Source of the DNA: an uncultured Prevotellaceae bacterium
GTDB lineage: Bacteria; Bacteroidota; Bacteroidia; Bacteroidales; Bacteroidaceae
Assembly: GCA_902767775.1 (NCBI GenBank)
Contig: CACXIP010000004.1
Coordinates: 186,001 to 250,000 of the forward strand
Direction of reading: 5' to 3'
DNA length: 64,000 nt
The notes beneath the pieces are model-generated. The model was not told the DNA's origin. It did not search any database and saw only the letters and a list, made by a program, of their open reading frames with translations. The position numbers and the translations under genes were made by a program. Position 1 is the first letter of the stretch, and every line of letters begins with the position of its first letter. Positions 39,609 through 47,858 of this stretch are shown one piece after another.

Positions 39609-42419
39609 ATGAACGACGACAACAAGAAAGACGACGAGATACTGGAAAACGAGCTACCGGAAAACGACGAGACAAAAAACGACAGTTCAGAACCTCAGTC
39701 TGATGAATCTGGTGAGTCCGACCAGTCTGACATGTCCGATGGGTCCGACTTGTCTGACGAGGATGATGAGCTGACGGAAGACGAGCACAGTGACTACAAG
39801 CCCGTCAACCGCTTCGATGCCTCTGTGGTGCACCACCTCAGTGGCATGTATCAGAATTGGTTCCTCGACTATGCCTCCTATGTCATCCTGGAGCGAGCCG
39901 TGCCTCAGATTGACGACGGACTGAAACCTGTGCAGCGCCGCATCCTCCATTCGATGAAGCGCATGGACGACGGCAGGTTCAACAAGGTGGCCAACATCGT
40001 CGGGCACACCATGCAGTTCCATCCCCACGGCGATGCCTCCATCGGCGACGCCTTGGTGCAGATAGGACAGAAAGACTTGTTGGTCGACACTCAGGGCAAC
40101 TGGGGCAACATCCTCACTGGTGACCGCGCTGCAGCACCTCGATATATCGAGGCAAAACTGTCGAAGTTTGCCCTCGAGACCGTCTTCAACCCCAAGACCA
40201 CCGAATGGCAGATGAGTTACGACGGGCGCAACAAAGAGCCCATCGCACTGCCCGTGAAGTTCCCGCTCCTTCTGGCGCAGGGCACCGAGGGCATCGCCGT
40301 GGGACTTACCTCTAAAATTCTGCCCCACAACTTCTGCGAACTCTGCCAGGCAGCCATCAGTTACCTGCGCGGTGAGGAGTTCCAACTCTTCCCCGACTTC
40401 CCCACGGGCGGTTCCATCGACGTGAGTCGCTACAACGACGGACAGCGCGGAGGAGGACTCCGAGTGAGGGCAAAAATCGAGAAACTCGACACCAAGACAC
40501 TCGCCATCCGCGAGATACCCTACAGCAAGACCACCACGACACTCATCGAGTCCATCCTCAAAGCCATCGAGAAAAACAAAATCAAGGTGAAGAAGGTGGA
40601 TGACAACACCGCCGCCGAGGTGGAGATTCTCGTACACCTCGCTCCTGGCGTGTCGTCGGACAAGACCATCGATGCCCTCTACGCTTTTACCGACTGCGAA
40701 ATCAACATCTCACCCAACTGCTGCGTCATCGTAAACAAACGGCCGGAATTCCTCACCGTCAGTGACCTGCTGCGTCACTCCGCCGACCATACCAAGGACC
40801 TGCTGAGGCAGGAACTGGAGATACGCAAGGGCGAACTGCTTGAGCAACTCCACTTCGCCTCGCTGGAGAAAATCTTCATCGAGGAGCGCATCTACAAGGG
40901 AAAGCCCTTCGAGAACGCACCCGACATGGATGCCGCCTGCGAGTATGTCGATGAGCGTCTCACCCCCTATTATCCCCAACTTATCCGCGAGGTGACCAAG
41001 GATGACATCCTCCGCCTCATGGAAATCAAGATGCAGCGCATCCTCAAGTTCAACAAGGACAAGGCAGATGACCTCATCTTGCGCATCAAGGAGGAAATCG
41101 AACAGATAGACTACGACCTCAACCACCTTGTCGACTACACCGTGAAGTGGTTTGAGCATATCCTTGAGAAATATGGCGCCAACCATCCACGCCTCACTGA
41201 GATTCGCAATTTCGACACCATCGTGGCATCGAAAGTGGTGGAAGCCAACCAGAAGTTGTATATCAATCGTACCGACGGGTTCATCGGCACGGGACTCAAG
41301 AAAGACGAGTTCGTGTGCAACTGCTCCGACATCGACGACATCATCGTCTTCTACCGTGACGGTAAGTACAAGGTGGTGAAGGTGGCGGAGAAAATCTTTG
41401 TGGGAAAGAACATCCTGCACGTGCAGGTGTTCAAGAAAAACGACAGCCGCACCATCTACAACGTGGTCTACCGCGACGGTAAGCGTGGCAGTTACTACAT
41501 GAAGCGTTTCAATGTCACCAGCCTCGCCCGCGACAAGGAGTACGACCTCACACAAGGAACGCTGGGTTCGCGTGTCGTCTATTTCACTTGCAACCCCAAC
41601 GGTGAGGCGGAGGTTATCAAGGTGACGCTTGAGCCCAATCCCAAAATCAAGAAATTGTTCCTCGAGCGCGACTTCTCCGAGATACTCATCAAGGGGCGTG
41701 GCAGCAAGGGCAACCTTCTCACCAAATACCCCATCCACCGCATCGCGCTCAAGAGCCACGGACACAGTACCTTAGGAGGCCGCAAGGTGTGGTGGGACCC
41801 CGATGTGAAACGCCTCAATTACGACGAGCACGGCACTTACCTCGGGGAGTTCAACGAGGAGGACTCCGTTCTCGTCATCCTCGAGGGCGGCGATTTCTAC
41901 ATCAGCACCTTCGACAGCAACAACCACTATGAGGACAATGTGCGCATGGTGGAGAAATGGAAACCGGAGAAGGTGTGGACCGCCCTGCTCTTCGATGCCG
42001 ACCAACAGGGATTCCTCTATCTCAAACGCTTTAAGATGGAGGCGACCAAGCGCAGGCAGAACTACCTGGGCGAAAATCCCGAAAACCGCGAGGTGCTACT
42101 CACCGACCAACCTTTCCCACGCCTGCAGGTGAACTATGGCGGCAGCGATGCCGGGCGCGAGCCCCTCGTCATCGAGGCGGATGAGTTCATCGCCGTAAAG
42201 GGCTTCAAGGCACGCGGCAAGCGCATCACCACCTTGGCGGTGGACTCGGTGGAGATGCTCGAACCCACCAAGGTGCCGGAACCAGAGGAGAATGAGGAGG
42301 CACCCGAGACAGAGGAAGAGCCAGAGAACCTCGACCCCGACAAGGACAAAACCGAGCAGCAGATCATCACCGAACTCACCGGACAGCAATTCCTACAATT
42401 CAAAGACGATGACGAATAA
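39609..42419 (+). CDS. parC: DNA topoisomerase IV subunit A
   Basis: Type IIA topoisomerase breakage-reunion subunit, acting with ParE (not in the window) to decatenate chromosomes. The catalytic Tyr179 lies in GDRAAAPRYIEAKLSKFA. The WHD/tower region spans about 60-500, and a beta-pinwheel C-terminal domain follows. No GyrA box (QRRGxxG) was seen, which favours ParC over GyrA. Residues 1-60 are an unusual Asp/Ser/Glu-rich extension (SDQSDMSDGSDLSDEDDE) and the C-terminus is also acidic. ATG 39609 is used; an in-frame TTG at 39600 is not needed. The stop overlaps the next gene by 11 nt. Confidence 0.88.
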   Translation: MNDDNKKDDEILENELPENDETKNDSSEPQSDESGESDQSDMSDGSDLSDEDDELTEDEHSDYKPVNRFDASVVHHLSGMYQNWFLDYASYVILERAVPQIDDGLKPVQRRILHSMKRMDDGRFNKVANIVGHTMQFHPHGDASIGDALVQIGQKDLLVDTQGNWGNILTGDRAAAPRYIEAKLSKFALETVFNPKTTEWQMSYDGRNKEPIALPVKFPLLLAQGTEGIAVGLTSKILPHNFCELCQAAISYLRGEEFQLFPDFPTGGSIDVSRYNDGQRGGGLRVRAKIEKLDTKTLAIREIPYSKTTTTLIESILKAIEKNKIKVKKVDDNTAAEVEILVHLAPGVSSDKTIDALYAFTDCEINISPNCCVIVNKRPEFLTVSDLLRHSADHTKDLLRQELEIRKGELLEQLHFASLEKIFIEERIYKGKPFENAPDMDAACEYVDERLTPYYPQLIREVTKDDILRLMEIKMQRILKFNKDKADDLILRIKEEIEQIDYDLNHLVDYTVKWFEHILEKYGANHPRLTEIRNFDTIVASKVVEANQKLYINRTDGFIGTGLKKDEFVCNCSDIDDIIVFYRDGKYKVVKVAEKIFVGKNILHVQVFKKNDSRTIYNVVYRDGKRGSYYMKRFNVTSLARDKEYDLTQGTLGSRVVYFTCNPNGEAEVIKVTLEPNPKIKKLFLERDFSEILIKGRGSKGNLLTKYPIHRIALKSHGHSTLGGRKVWWDPDVKRLNYDEHGTYLGEFNEEDSVLVILEGGDFYISTFDSNNHYEDNVRMVEKWKPEKVWTALLFDADQQGFLYLKRFKMEATKRRQNYLGENPENREVLLTDQPFPRLQVNYGGSDAGREPLVIEADEFIAVKGFKARGKRITTLAVDSVEMLEPTKVPEPEENEEAPETEEEPENLDPDKDKTEQQIITELTGQQFLQFKDDDE

Positions 42420-43242
42420 CGCACGAAAGAGACACCTGTCCATCTTGTCTGCCCTCCTGTTGATGGCGGCATGGCTGACTCCGACACCGATGTCAGCCCA
42501 AGAACTGACAGACAACAGCAAGGAGGTCGTCAATGTGCAGATGGTCAGTTTGGGCTATGTCAACCTTCTCGATACCTACCTCTCACCAGAGAAATACACG
42601 GGTTTCGACTTCCGCTACATCTCACATACCACACGCTACACTCCCGGTAAGCATTGGGCGCGGCGCATCGTCCATTATGGCGATATTGCAACAGGCAATG
42701 ACCGCAACGAGAAGGGTAGTCTCATGCAGGGACTCTATACCCTTGACATTGCTTTCGTCAGGCAATACGACCTCATGGGTGGACGGCTGCATCTGCAGGC
42801 TGGCGGTATGACCGACTTCAATATCGGAGGGGTGTACAACTCACGAAACCAGAACAACCCGGCACAGCTGAGGCTGTCTATGCAGGTGGGGCCGACGGCC
42901 ACCGCACGCTACGACTTCAGTCTCTTTCGCAAACCGTTTACACTCAGTTATGAGTTGGCGGCACCTCTCATCGGACTGATGTTAAGTCCCAACTACGGAC
43001 AGTCGTACTATGAGATTTTCTCACGTGGCAACTACGAACACAACGCTGTGGTGACCACACCTTTCAATTCTCCGTCGCTGCGCCATATGCTCACACTCGA
43101 TTTCCCGCTATGGCACGCACATATGCGCATAGGCTATCTGGGCGACATCCAGCAGGCGAAGGCCAACAACCTCAAACAGCATGCCTATACCCACGCCCTG
43201 GTCATCGGCTTTGTGAGGAATCTGAAAATAACGTATAAATGA
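42409..43242 (+). CDS. Secreted DUF3316-like outer-membrane-type protein
   Basis: A 277-residue exported protein. ATG 42409 gives a signal peptide (MTNNARKRHLSILSALLLMA to about 30, ending MSAQ). It overlaps the parC stop by 11 nt, so a much longer upstream in-frame start inside parC is rejected. Alternating aromatic beta-strands run throughout (VSLGYVNLLDTYLSPEKYTG, GGRLHLQAGGMTDFNIGG). The C-terminus VIGFVRNLKITYK suggests a small outer-membrane barrel. The DUF3316 assignment rests on the DTYLSPEKYTG region from memory. It is operonic between parC and an S41 peptidase; the function is unknown. Confidence 0.68.
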   Translation: MTNNARKRHLSILSALLLMAAWLTPTPMSAQELTDNSKEVVNVQMVSLGYVNLLDTYLSPEKYTGFDFRYISHTTRYTPGKHWARRIVHYGDIATGNDRNEKGSLMQGLYTLDIAFVRQYDLMGGRLHLQAGGMTDFNIGGVYNSRNQNNPAQLRLSMQVGPTATARYDFSLFRKPFTLSYELAAPLIGLMLSPNYGQSYYEIFSRGNYEHNAVVTTPFNSPSLRHMLTLDFPLWHAHMRIGYLGDIQQAKANNLKQHAYTHALVIGFVRNLKITYK

Positions 43243-43272
43243 TTGTTGAAGATTGAAAATCCCAACTCCCAA

Positions 43273-44295
43273 ATGATGAACAAAATATCAATGCTTAAAA
43301 GAATTTGGTCCATAGGGGCAATCATTTGTATGCTTGCCACCTTCAGCGGTTGCATCGACGAGGAGGAGGTGGCAGATACGCCAAAAGGCAACTTCGAGGC
43401 ACTTTGGCGCATCATCGACGAGCACTATTGCTTCCTCGAGGAGAAGAAGGCAGCCTACGGACTCGACTGGAACGAGGTGCATGCACGATATGCGCCACAG
43501 GTGGACGATGACATGACCGACCCGCAACTTTTCGAGGTGCTGCGCAATATGCTTGCCGAACTGCGCGACGGGCACGTCAATATCTACACCTCTTTTGATA
43601 TCGCGCGCGAGTGGAGTTGGCAGGAGGACTACCCGAGCAACGTGAGCGACACCCTGCTGCGGCGCTACCTTGGCACCAACTACAAGATGAGCAATGGCTT
43701 CCAATACCGTGTGCTCGACGACAATATCGGCTATGTGCGCTATGAAAGTTTCGGCAACGAAATAGGAGAGGGCAATCTTGATGATATGTTCACCTTACTC
43801 GCACCATGCCGCAAACTTATCCTCGACATCCGCAGCAACGGAGGCGGACTCATCACGTCGGCGGAACAACTGGCAGCACGGTTCACCAACGAGGAACTGT
43901 TGGTGGGATACATACAACACAAGACGGGACCTGGACATAACGAATTCTCAAAGATGGAGGAGCAGCGGCTGAAGCCATCAAAGGGAGTGAGATGGCAGAA
44001 ACCCGTGGTGGTGCTTACCAACCGTGGGGTGTTCAGCGCTGCCAATGAGTTTGTGAAATACATGAAATGCTGCCCGCAGGCTACCATTATCGGCGACCGC
44101 ACTGGCGGTGGGGCAGGGATGCCCTTCTCCAGTCAGTTGCCCTGCGGATGGAGTGTCCGCTTCTCTGCCTGTCCTATGTACGACCGCGACAAGCGGAGCA
44201 CGGAGTCCGGTATCGACCCCGACCAGTTCGTCTCCCTCACAGACGCCGACTTCGCCCGTGGTCTCGACACCATCATCGAGGCAGCACGGAAATAA
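43273..44295 (+). CDS. S41-family C-terminal-processing-type peptidase, lipoprotein
   Basis: A 340-residue lipoprotein with a lipobox (TFSGC, Cys27 counted from ATG 43273). The S41 catalytic region includes NIGYVRYESFGN (about 155), LILDIRSNGGG (about 186) and the nucleophile Ser255 in TNRGVFSAANEFVKY, followed by IIGDRTGGGAG. No PDZ domain is evident, so it is the short Bacteroidota form. It probably cleaves unfolded or peptide substrates in the periplasm. ATG 43273 (or 43276) is preferred over the in-frame TTG at 43243, since it leaves a normal signal peptide. It is the last gene of the parC operon and is followed by array B. Confidence 0.86.
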   Translation: MMNKISMLKRIWSIGAIICMLATFSGCIDEEEVADTPKGNFEALWRIIDEHYCFLEEKKAAYGLDWNEVHARYAPQVDDDMTDPQLFEVLRNMLAELRDGHVNIYTSFDIAREWSWQEDYPSNVSDTLLRRYLGTNYKMSNGFQYRVLDDNIGYVRYESFGNEIGEGNLDDMFTLLAPCRKLILDIRSNGGGLITSAEQLAARFTNEELLVGYIQHKTGPGHNEFSKMEEQRLKPSKGVRWQKPVVVLTNRGVFSAANEFVKYMKCCPQATIIGDRTGGGAGMPFSSQLPCGWSVRFSACPMYDRDKRSTESGIDPDQFVSLTDADFARGLDTIIEAARK

Positions 44296-44297
44296 AA

Positions 44298-44697
44298 ACT
44301 CCTAAACTCCTAAAATGGATGAAGGATGAAAGATGAAGGATGAAGGATTGATACCACGTTAGTAATCATATGTCTAAACTCCTAAAACGGATGAAAGATG
44401 AAGGATGAAGGATGAAAGATTGATACCACGTTGGTAATCATTTGTCTAAACTCCTAAAATGGATGAAAGATGAAGGATTGATACCACGTTAGTAATCATA
44501 TGTCTAAACTCCTAAAACGGATGAAGGATGAAAGATGAAGGATGAAGGATTGATACCACGTTAGTAATCATATGTCTAAACTCCTAAACTTCTAGACTCC
44601 TAAACTCCTAAAAAAAGAAGTCATATGTCTAAACTCCTAAACTCCTAGACTCCTAAACTCCTTAAAAAAATCATATGTCTAAACTCCTAAACTCCTA
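44298..44697. repeat. Repeat array B (reverse complement of array A)
   Basis: Four copies of the core read as ATTGATACCACGTTAGTAAT (starting near 44348, 44419, 44478 and 44549), one with G for A. They are separated by GGATGAAGGATGAAAGATGA-like units, and each is followed by CATATGTCTAAACTCC. A tail of CTCCTAAA/CTCCTAGA units (44580-44697) has three more CATATGTCTAAACTCC copies. It lies between the S41 gene and susC, in the same orientation relative to susC as array A has relative to GH3. Confidence 0.92.
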
Positions 44698-44723
44698 AAA
44701 AATAGAGTACATTCTCTATTTTT
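44698..44723 (+). terminator. Perfect 10-bp hairpin before susC
   Basis: AAAAATAGAG (44698-44707), 6-nt loop, CTCTATTTTT (44714-44723). It ends in five T on the + strand, so it could terminate read-through from array B. Its right arm also overlaps a -7-like TATTTTTA (44717-44724), the best candidate susC promoter seen. The two roles cannot be separated from sequence. Confidence 0.55.
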
Positions 44724-44778
44724 ATACGTCTTTTATCTAATCTTACCTAAAATAGATTCTTAACTAAACAAATCAAAC

Positions 44779-47700
44779 ATGAAGAAAACTATGAAAACCT
44801 TCTGGGCTTTTGGCCTAGTGGCATTGATGTCTGTTCCCACCACGGTGTGGGCCGACAATGTGGCACTGACCAGTGAACCTGCCGCAGTGCAGCAGGCGAA
44901 AGCAATTAAAGGAAATGTAGTGGACGAGAACGGTGAACCCATGGTGGGCGTCACCGTGAAAATCGTCGGCGTGAACGGAGGTGCCGTCACCGACCTCGAC
45001 GGCAATTTCACCGTCACGGGCGCTGAGGGCAGGCAGCTCCAACTCTCTTACACAGGCTACAAGACACAGACCGTCAGTGCCAGCCAAGGCATGAGAATCG
45101 TCATGGAACCCGATGTGATGGGTCTCGACGATGTGGTGGTCATCGGCTATGGTACGATGAAGAAACGTGACCTCACAGGAAGTGTGGCTTCCGTGAAAAG
45201 CGAAGAGATTACCAAGGTGCCTACGGTCAACGTGATGGAGGCCATCCAGGGCCAAGTCGCAGGCTTCGACATCACCCGCACCACCGGTGAACTCGGCAAT
45301 CACCTGAGCATGACACTCCGCGGCAACCGCTCCATCTATGGCAACAATGAACCGCTCTTCATCATCGACGGCATGGAAGGTTCGTTCGATGCCATCAACC
45401 CCAACGACATCGAGTCGGTGGAGGTGCTTAAGGACGCTTCATCTACCGCTATCTACGGTTCGGCTGGTGCCAACGGTGTCATCCTCATCACCACCAAGAA
45501 CGCACAGAAAGGCAAGTTCCAGGTCAACCTCGATGCCTACTATGGCATCAACAAGGCCACTTCCTTCCCGGAAATCAACACTGGCGACGACTACATCAAC
45601 TTCCGTCGTGAGGCTGCCAGGACAGCAGGACAGTGGAACTCACCCTCCGACGACCAGAATGTCTTCCCCGCATACCTGTGGGGACTTATCCAGAACAACC
45701 AATGGGTAGACTGGTTCGACCTCGCCACACAGACGGGAAGCACACAGAACTACAACCTGTCGACCAGTTATTCCAACGACAAGGTGAGCAGCTATTTCTC
45801 ACTCGGCTACAACAATACCAAGGGCATCATCCGCGATGAGCAGATGAAACGCTACTCGGCACGTGCCAAGGTGGACTTCACACCCAACCGCTACCTCACC
45901 TACGGACTCAACCTCTATGCACTCTACCAGAACTACGACCACATGAACGGACGTATCTGGAACCGCATCATCTGCACCCCGCCACTCGGCACCCCCTATG
46001 ATGAGGACGGCAACATGGTGCTCTATCCCGTGGGTGGCAACACCGCAGATATCAACCCGTTGGCTGACCTCAATTCGGGTGAGTATGTGAACAACAGCAA
46101 GAACCTCACCGTCATGCCGCAGGCATACGCAGAAATCAGACCCATCGACGGACTGTCCTTCAAGACCATCCTCGGCGGTACGCTGCGCAACGTCGCTCAG
46201 GGTATCTTCATCGGCAATAAGTCGTTCAACGGCCTCGCCACAGGGTCGGAGGCTTCCACTCCCAACACGTTCACCTACAACTACCAGTGGCAGAATATCC
46301 TGACCTACAACCTCAATCTCAACGATATCCATAACTTCGTCTTCACAGGCATCACCGACTGGCAGAAGAACCGCCGTCAGTACAGCATGGCAAAGGGTTT
46401 CAACTTCGATGAGAACAGTTATTCCTACCTCAACCTCGGTGCAGGAACAGGTACTCCGCAGGTGGCTTCCAGTTATGTGCAGAGCCAGACGATGAGTTAT
46501 GCGCTCCGTCTCAACTACAGCCTGCTCAACCGCTACCTCTTCACCCTCAGCGGCAGATGGGATGGCTCGTCAATGCTCGCCGATGGCAAGAAATGGGACT
46601 TCTTCCCTGCTGCAGCCTTCGCATGGCGCATCAGCGACGAGGCTTTCATGGAGTCGACACGCGACTGGCTATCCAACCTCAAGCTGCGTCTCAGCTATGG
46701 TGTGACAGGTAACGCCGGCGCCGCTGAGTATGCCACCCTCGACTTCTCACGCACAGGCAACATCGGATTCCAGGATGTCAGCCAGCCCTACAGCGGCTAT
46801 TCGCAGAACATCGCCAACCTCGACCTCGGATGGGAGAAGTCGACGATGATTGATGTGGGTCTCGACGTCGGTCTCTTCAACGGCCGTTTGGAGATTGTGG
46901 CAGATTACTACAAGACCACAACCAAGGACCTGCTCTTCCAGAAGAGCCTGCCCTATGCCGATGGTGGATATGGCAGCAGCTCGTTCAAAATCTGGTCTAA
47001 TGTGGGCAAAACCAAGAACACTGGTTTCGAACTTGCCATCAACAGCCGCAATATCATCACCAAGGACTTCACCTGGACCACCGCACTGACATTTGCCACC
47101 AACAAGGAAGAGGTGGTAAAGACCACTAGCGACAAACCGCTGCAGTTCGGTGACTTCTACCTCATCGAGGGTGAACCGGTTCACACCTATTACCTCTACA
47201 AGTACTTGGGCATCTGGGGCACTGCCGAGGAGGCTGAGGCAGCCAAGTATGGTGCCAAACCCGGACAGATTCATGTGGCAGACAAGCCTGGTGAGGACGG
47301 AACCGTCGACGGTAAGATCAATGCTGATGACTACTATGTCATCGGACACCTCGACCCCACCTGGTCGGCTGGCATGCTCAACACATTCACCTTCAAGGGC
47401 TTCGACTTGAGCGTACAGCTCATCGCACGCTGGGGATGGAAGTTCCGCAGCGGCCTCACCGGATGGTACCGCATGAATGGTCTCTCACCATCACCCACCA
47501 TCTGCGACTATTGGACACCAGAGAACCAAAACGCACGTTATCCGAGACCTGATATGAACGGCAACCTCGACCCCTATCAGGACAACGGCACCTCGTCGCT
47601 CAACTACTTCGACGGCTCATACATCAAGGTAAAGAACATCACCTTGGGCTACACGCTGCCTAAGTCGCTGCTCAAATCACTGTTCATCAGTAAGTTGCGT

Positions 47701-47838
47701 ATCTATGCTACCGCCAACAACCCCTTCATCTTCGCCAAGGACAAGTATGCAAGGCACTATGACTTGGAGAAGGGCGGTGATGACGATGACGCACCGCTGA
47801 CCAAGCAGTTCGTATTTGGTGTCAATCTTACTTTCTAA
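44779..47838 (+). CDS. SusC/RagA-type TonB-linked outer-membrane transporter
   Basis: A 1019-residue outer-membrane importer of glycans or peptides. The signal peptide is about 1-25. A carboxypeptidase-regulatory-like domain is at about 38-110 (KGNVVDENGEPMVGVTVKIV). The TonB plug is at about 120-235 (MKKRDLTGSVASVKSEEITK, then IIDGMEGSFDAINPNDIESV). The 22-strand barrel ends in a terminal Phe (NLTF). It pairs with the SusD-like lipoprotein gene 20 bp downstream. No polysaccharide-utilisation enzymes, SusE/F-like genes or regulator adjoin the pair, so the ligand is not predictable. It lies directly after array B, with a leader hairpin at 44698-44723. Confidence 0.95.
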   Translation: MKKTMKTFWAFGLVALMSVPTTVWADNVALTSEPAAVQQAKAIKGNVVDENGEPMVGVTVKIVGVNGGAVTDLDGNFTVTGAEGRQLQLSYTGYKTQTVSASQGMRIVMEPDVMGLDDVVVIGYGTMKKRDLTGSVASVKSEEITKVPTVNVMEAIQGQVAGFDITRTTGELGNHLSMTLRGNRSIYGNNEPLFIIDGMEGSFDAINPNDIESVEVLKDASSTAIYGSAGANGVILITTKNAQKGKFQVNLDAYYGINKATSFPEINTGDDYINFRREAARTAGQWNSPSDDQNVFPAYLWGLIQNNQWVDWFDLATQTGSTQNYNLSTSYSNDKVSSYFSLGYNNTKGIIRDEQMKRYSARAKVDFTPNRYLTYGLNLYALYQNYDHMNGRIWNRIICTPPLGTPYDEDGNMVLYPVGGNTADINPLADLNSGEYVNNSKNLTVMPQAYAEIRPIDGLSFKTILGGTLRNVAQGIFIGNKSFNGLATGSEASTPNTFTYNYQWQNILTYNLNLNDIHNFVFTGITDWQKNRRQYSMAKGFNFDENSYSYLNLGAGTGTPQVASSYVQSQTMSYALRLNYSLLNRYLFTLSGRWDGSSMLADGKKWDFFPAAAFAWRISDEAFMESTRDWLSNLKLRLSYGVTGNAGAAEYATLDFSRTGNIGFQDVSQPYSGYSQNIANLDLGWEKSTMIDVGLDVGLFNGRLEIVADYYKTTTKDLLFQKSLPYADGGYGSSSFKIWSNVGKTKNTGFELAINSRNIITKDFTWTTALTFATNKEEVVKTTSDKPLQFGDFYLIEGEPVHTYYLYKYLGIWGTAEEAEAAKYGAKPGQIHVADKPGEDGTVDGKINADDYYVIGHLDPTWSAGMLNTFTFKGFDLSVQLIARWGWKFRSGLTGWYRMNGLSPSPTICDYWTPENQNARYPRPDMNGNLDPYQDNGTSSLNYFDGSYIKVKNITLGYTLPKSLLKSLFISKLRIYATANNPFIFAKDKYARHYDLEKGGDDDDAPLTKQFVFGVNLTF

Positions 47839-47858
47839 CCTAAAACCAGACTATCATT

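Noticed and set aside
42292-42408. Long N-terminal extension of the DUF3316-like gene
   Set aside because: The 39 extra residues lie inside parC in another frame, are Arg/Ser/Pro shadow sequence, and would bury the signal peptide that begins at ATG 42409.
38911-44697. Composite transposon with inverted ends around parC
   Set aside because: No transposase, no target duplication seen, and the enclosed genes are chromosomal housekeeping. The array orientation fits the downstream genes equally well.
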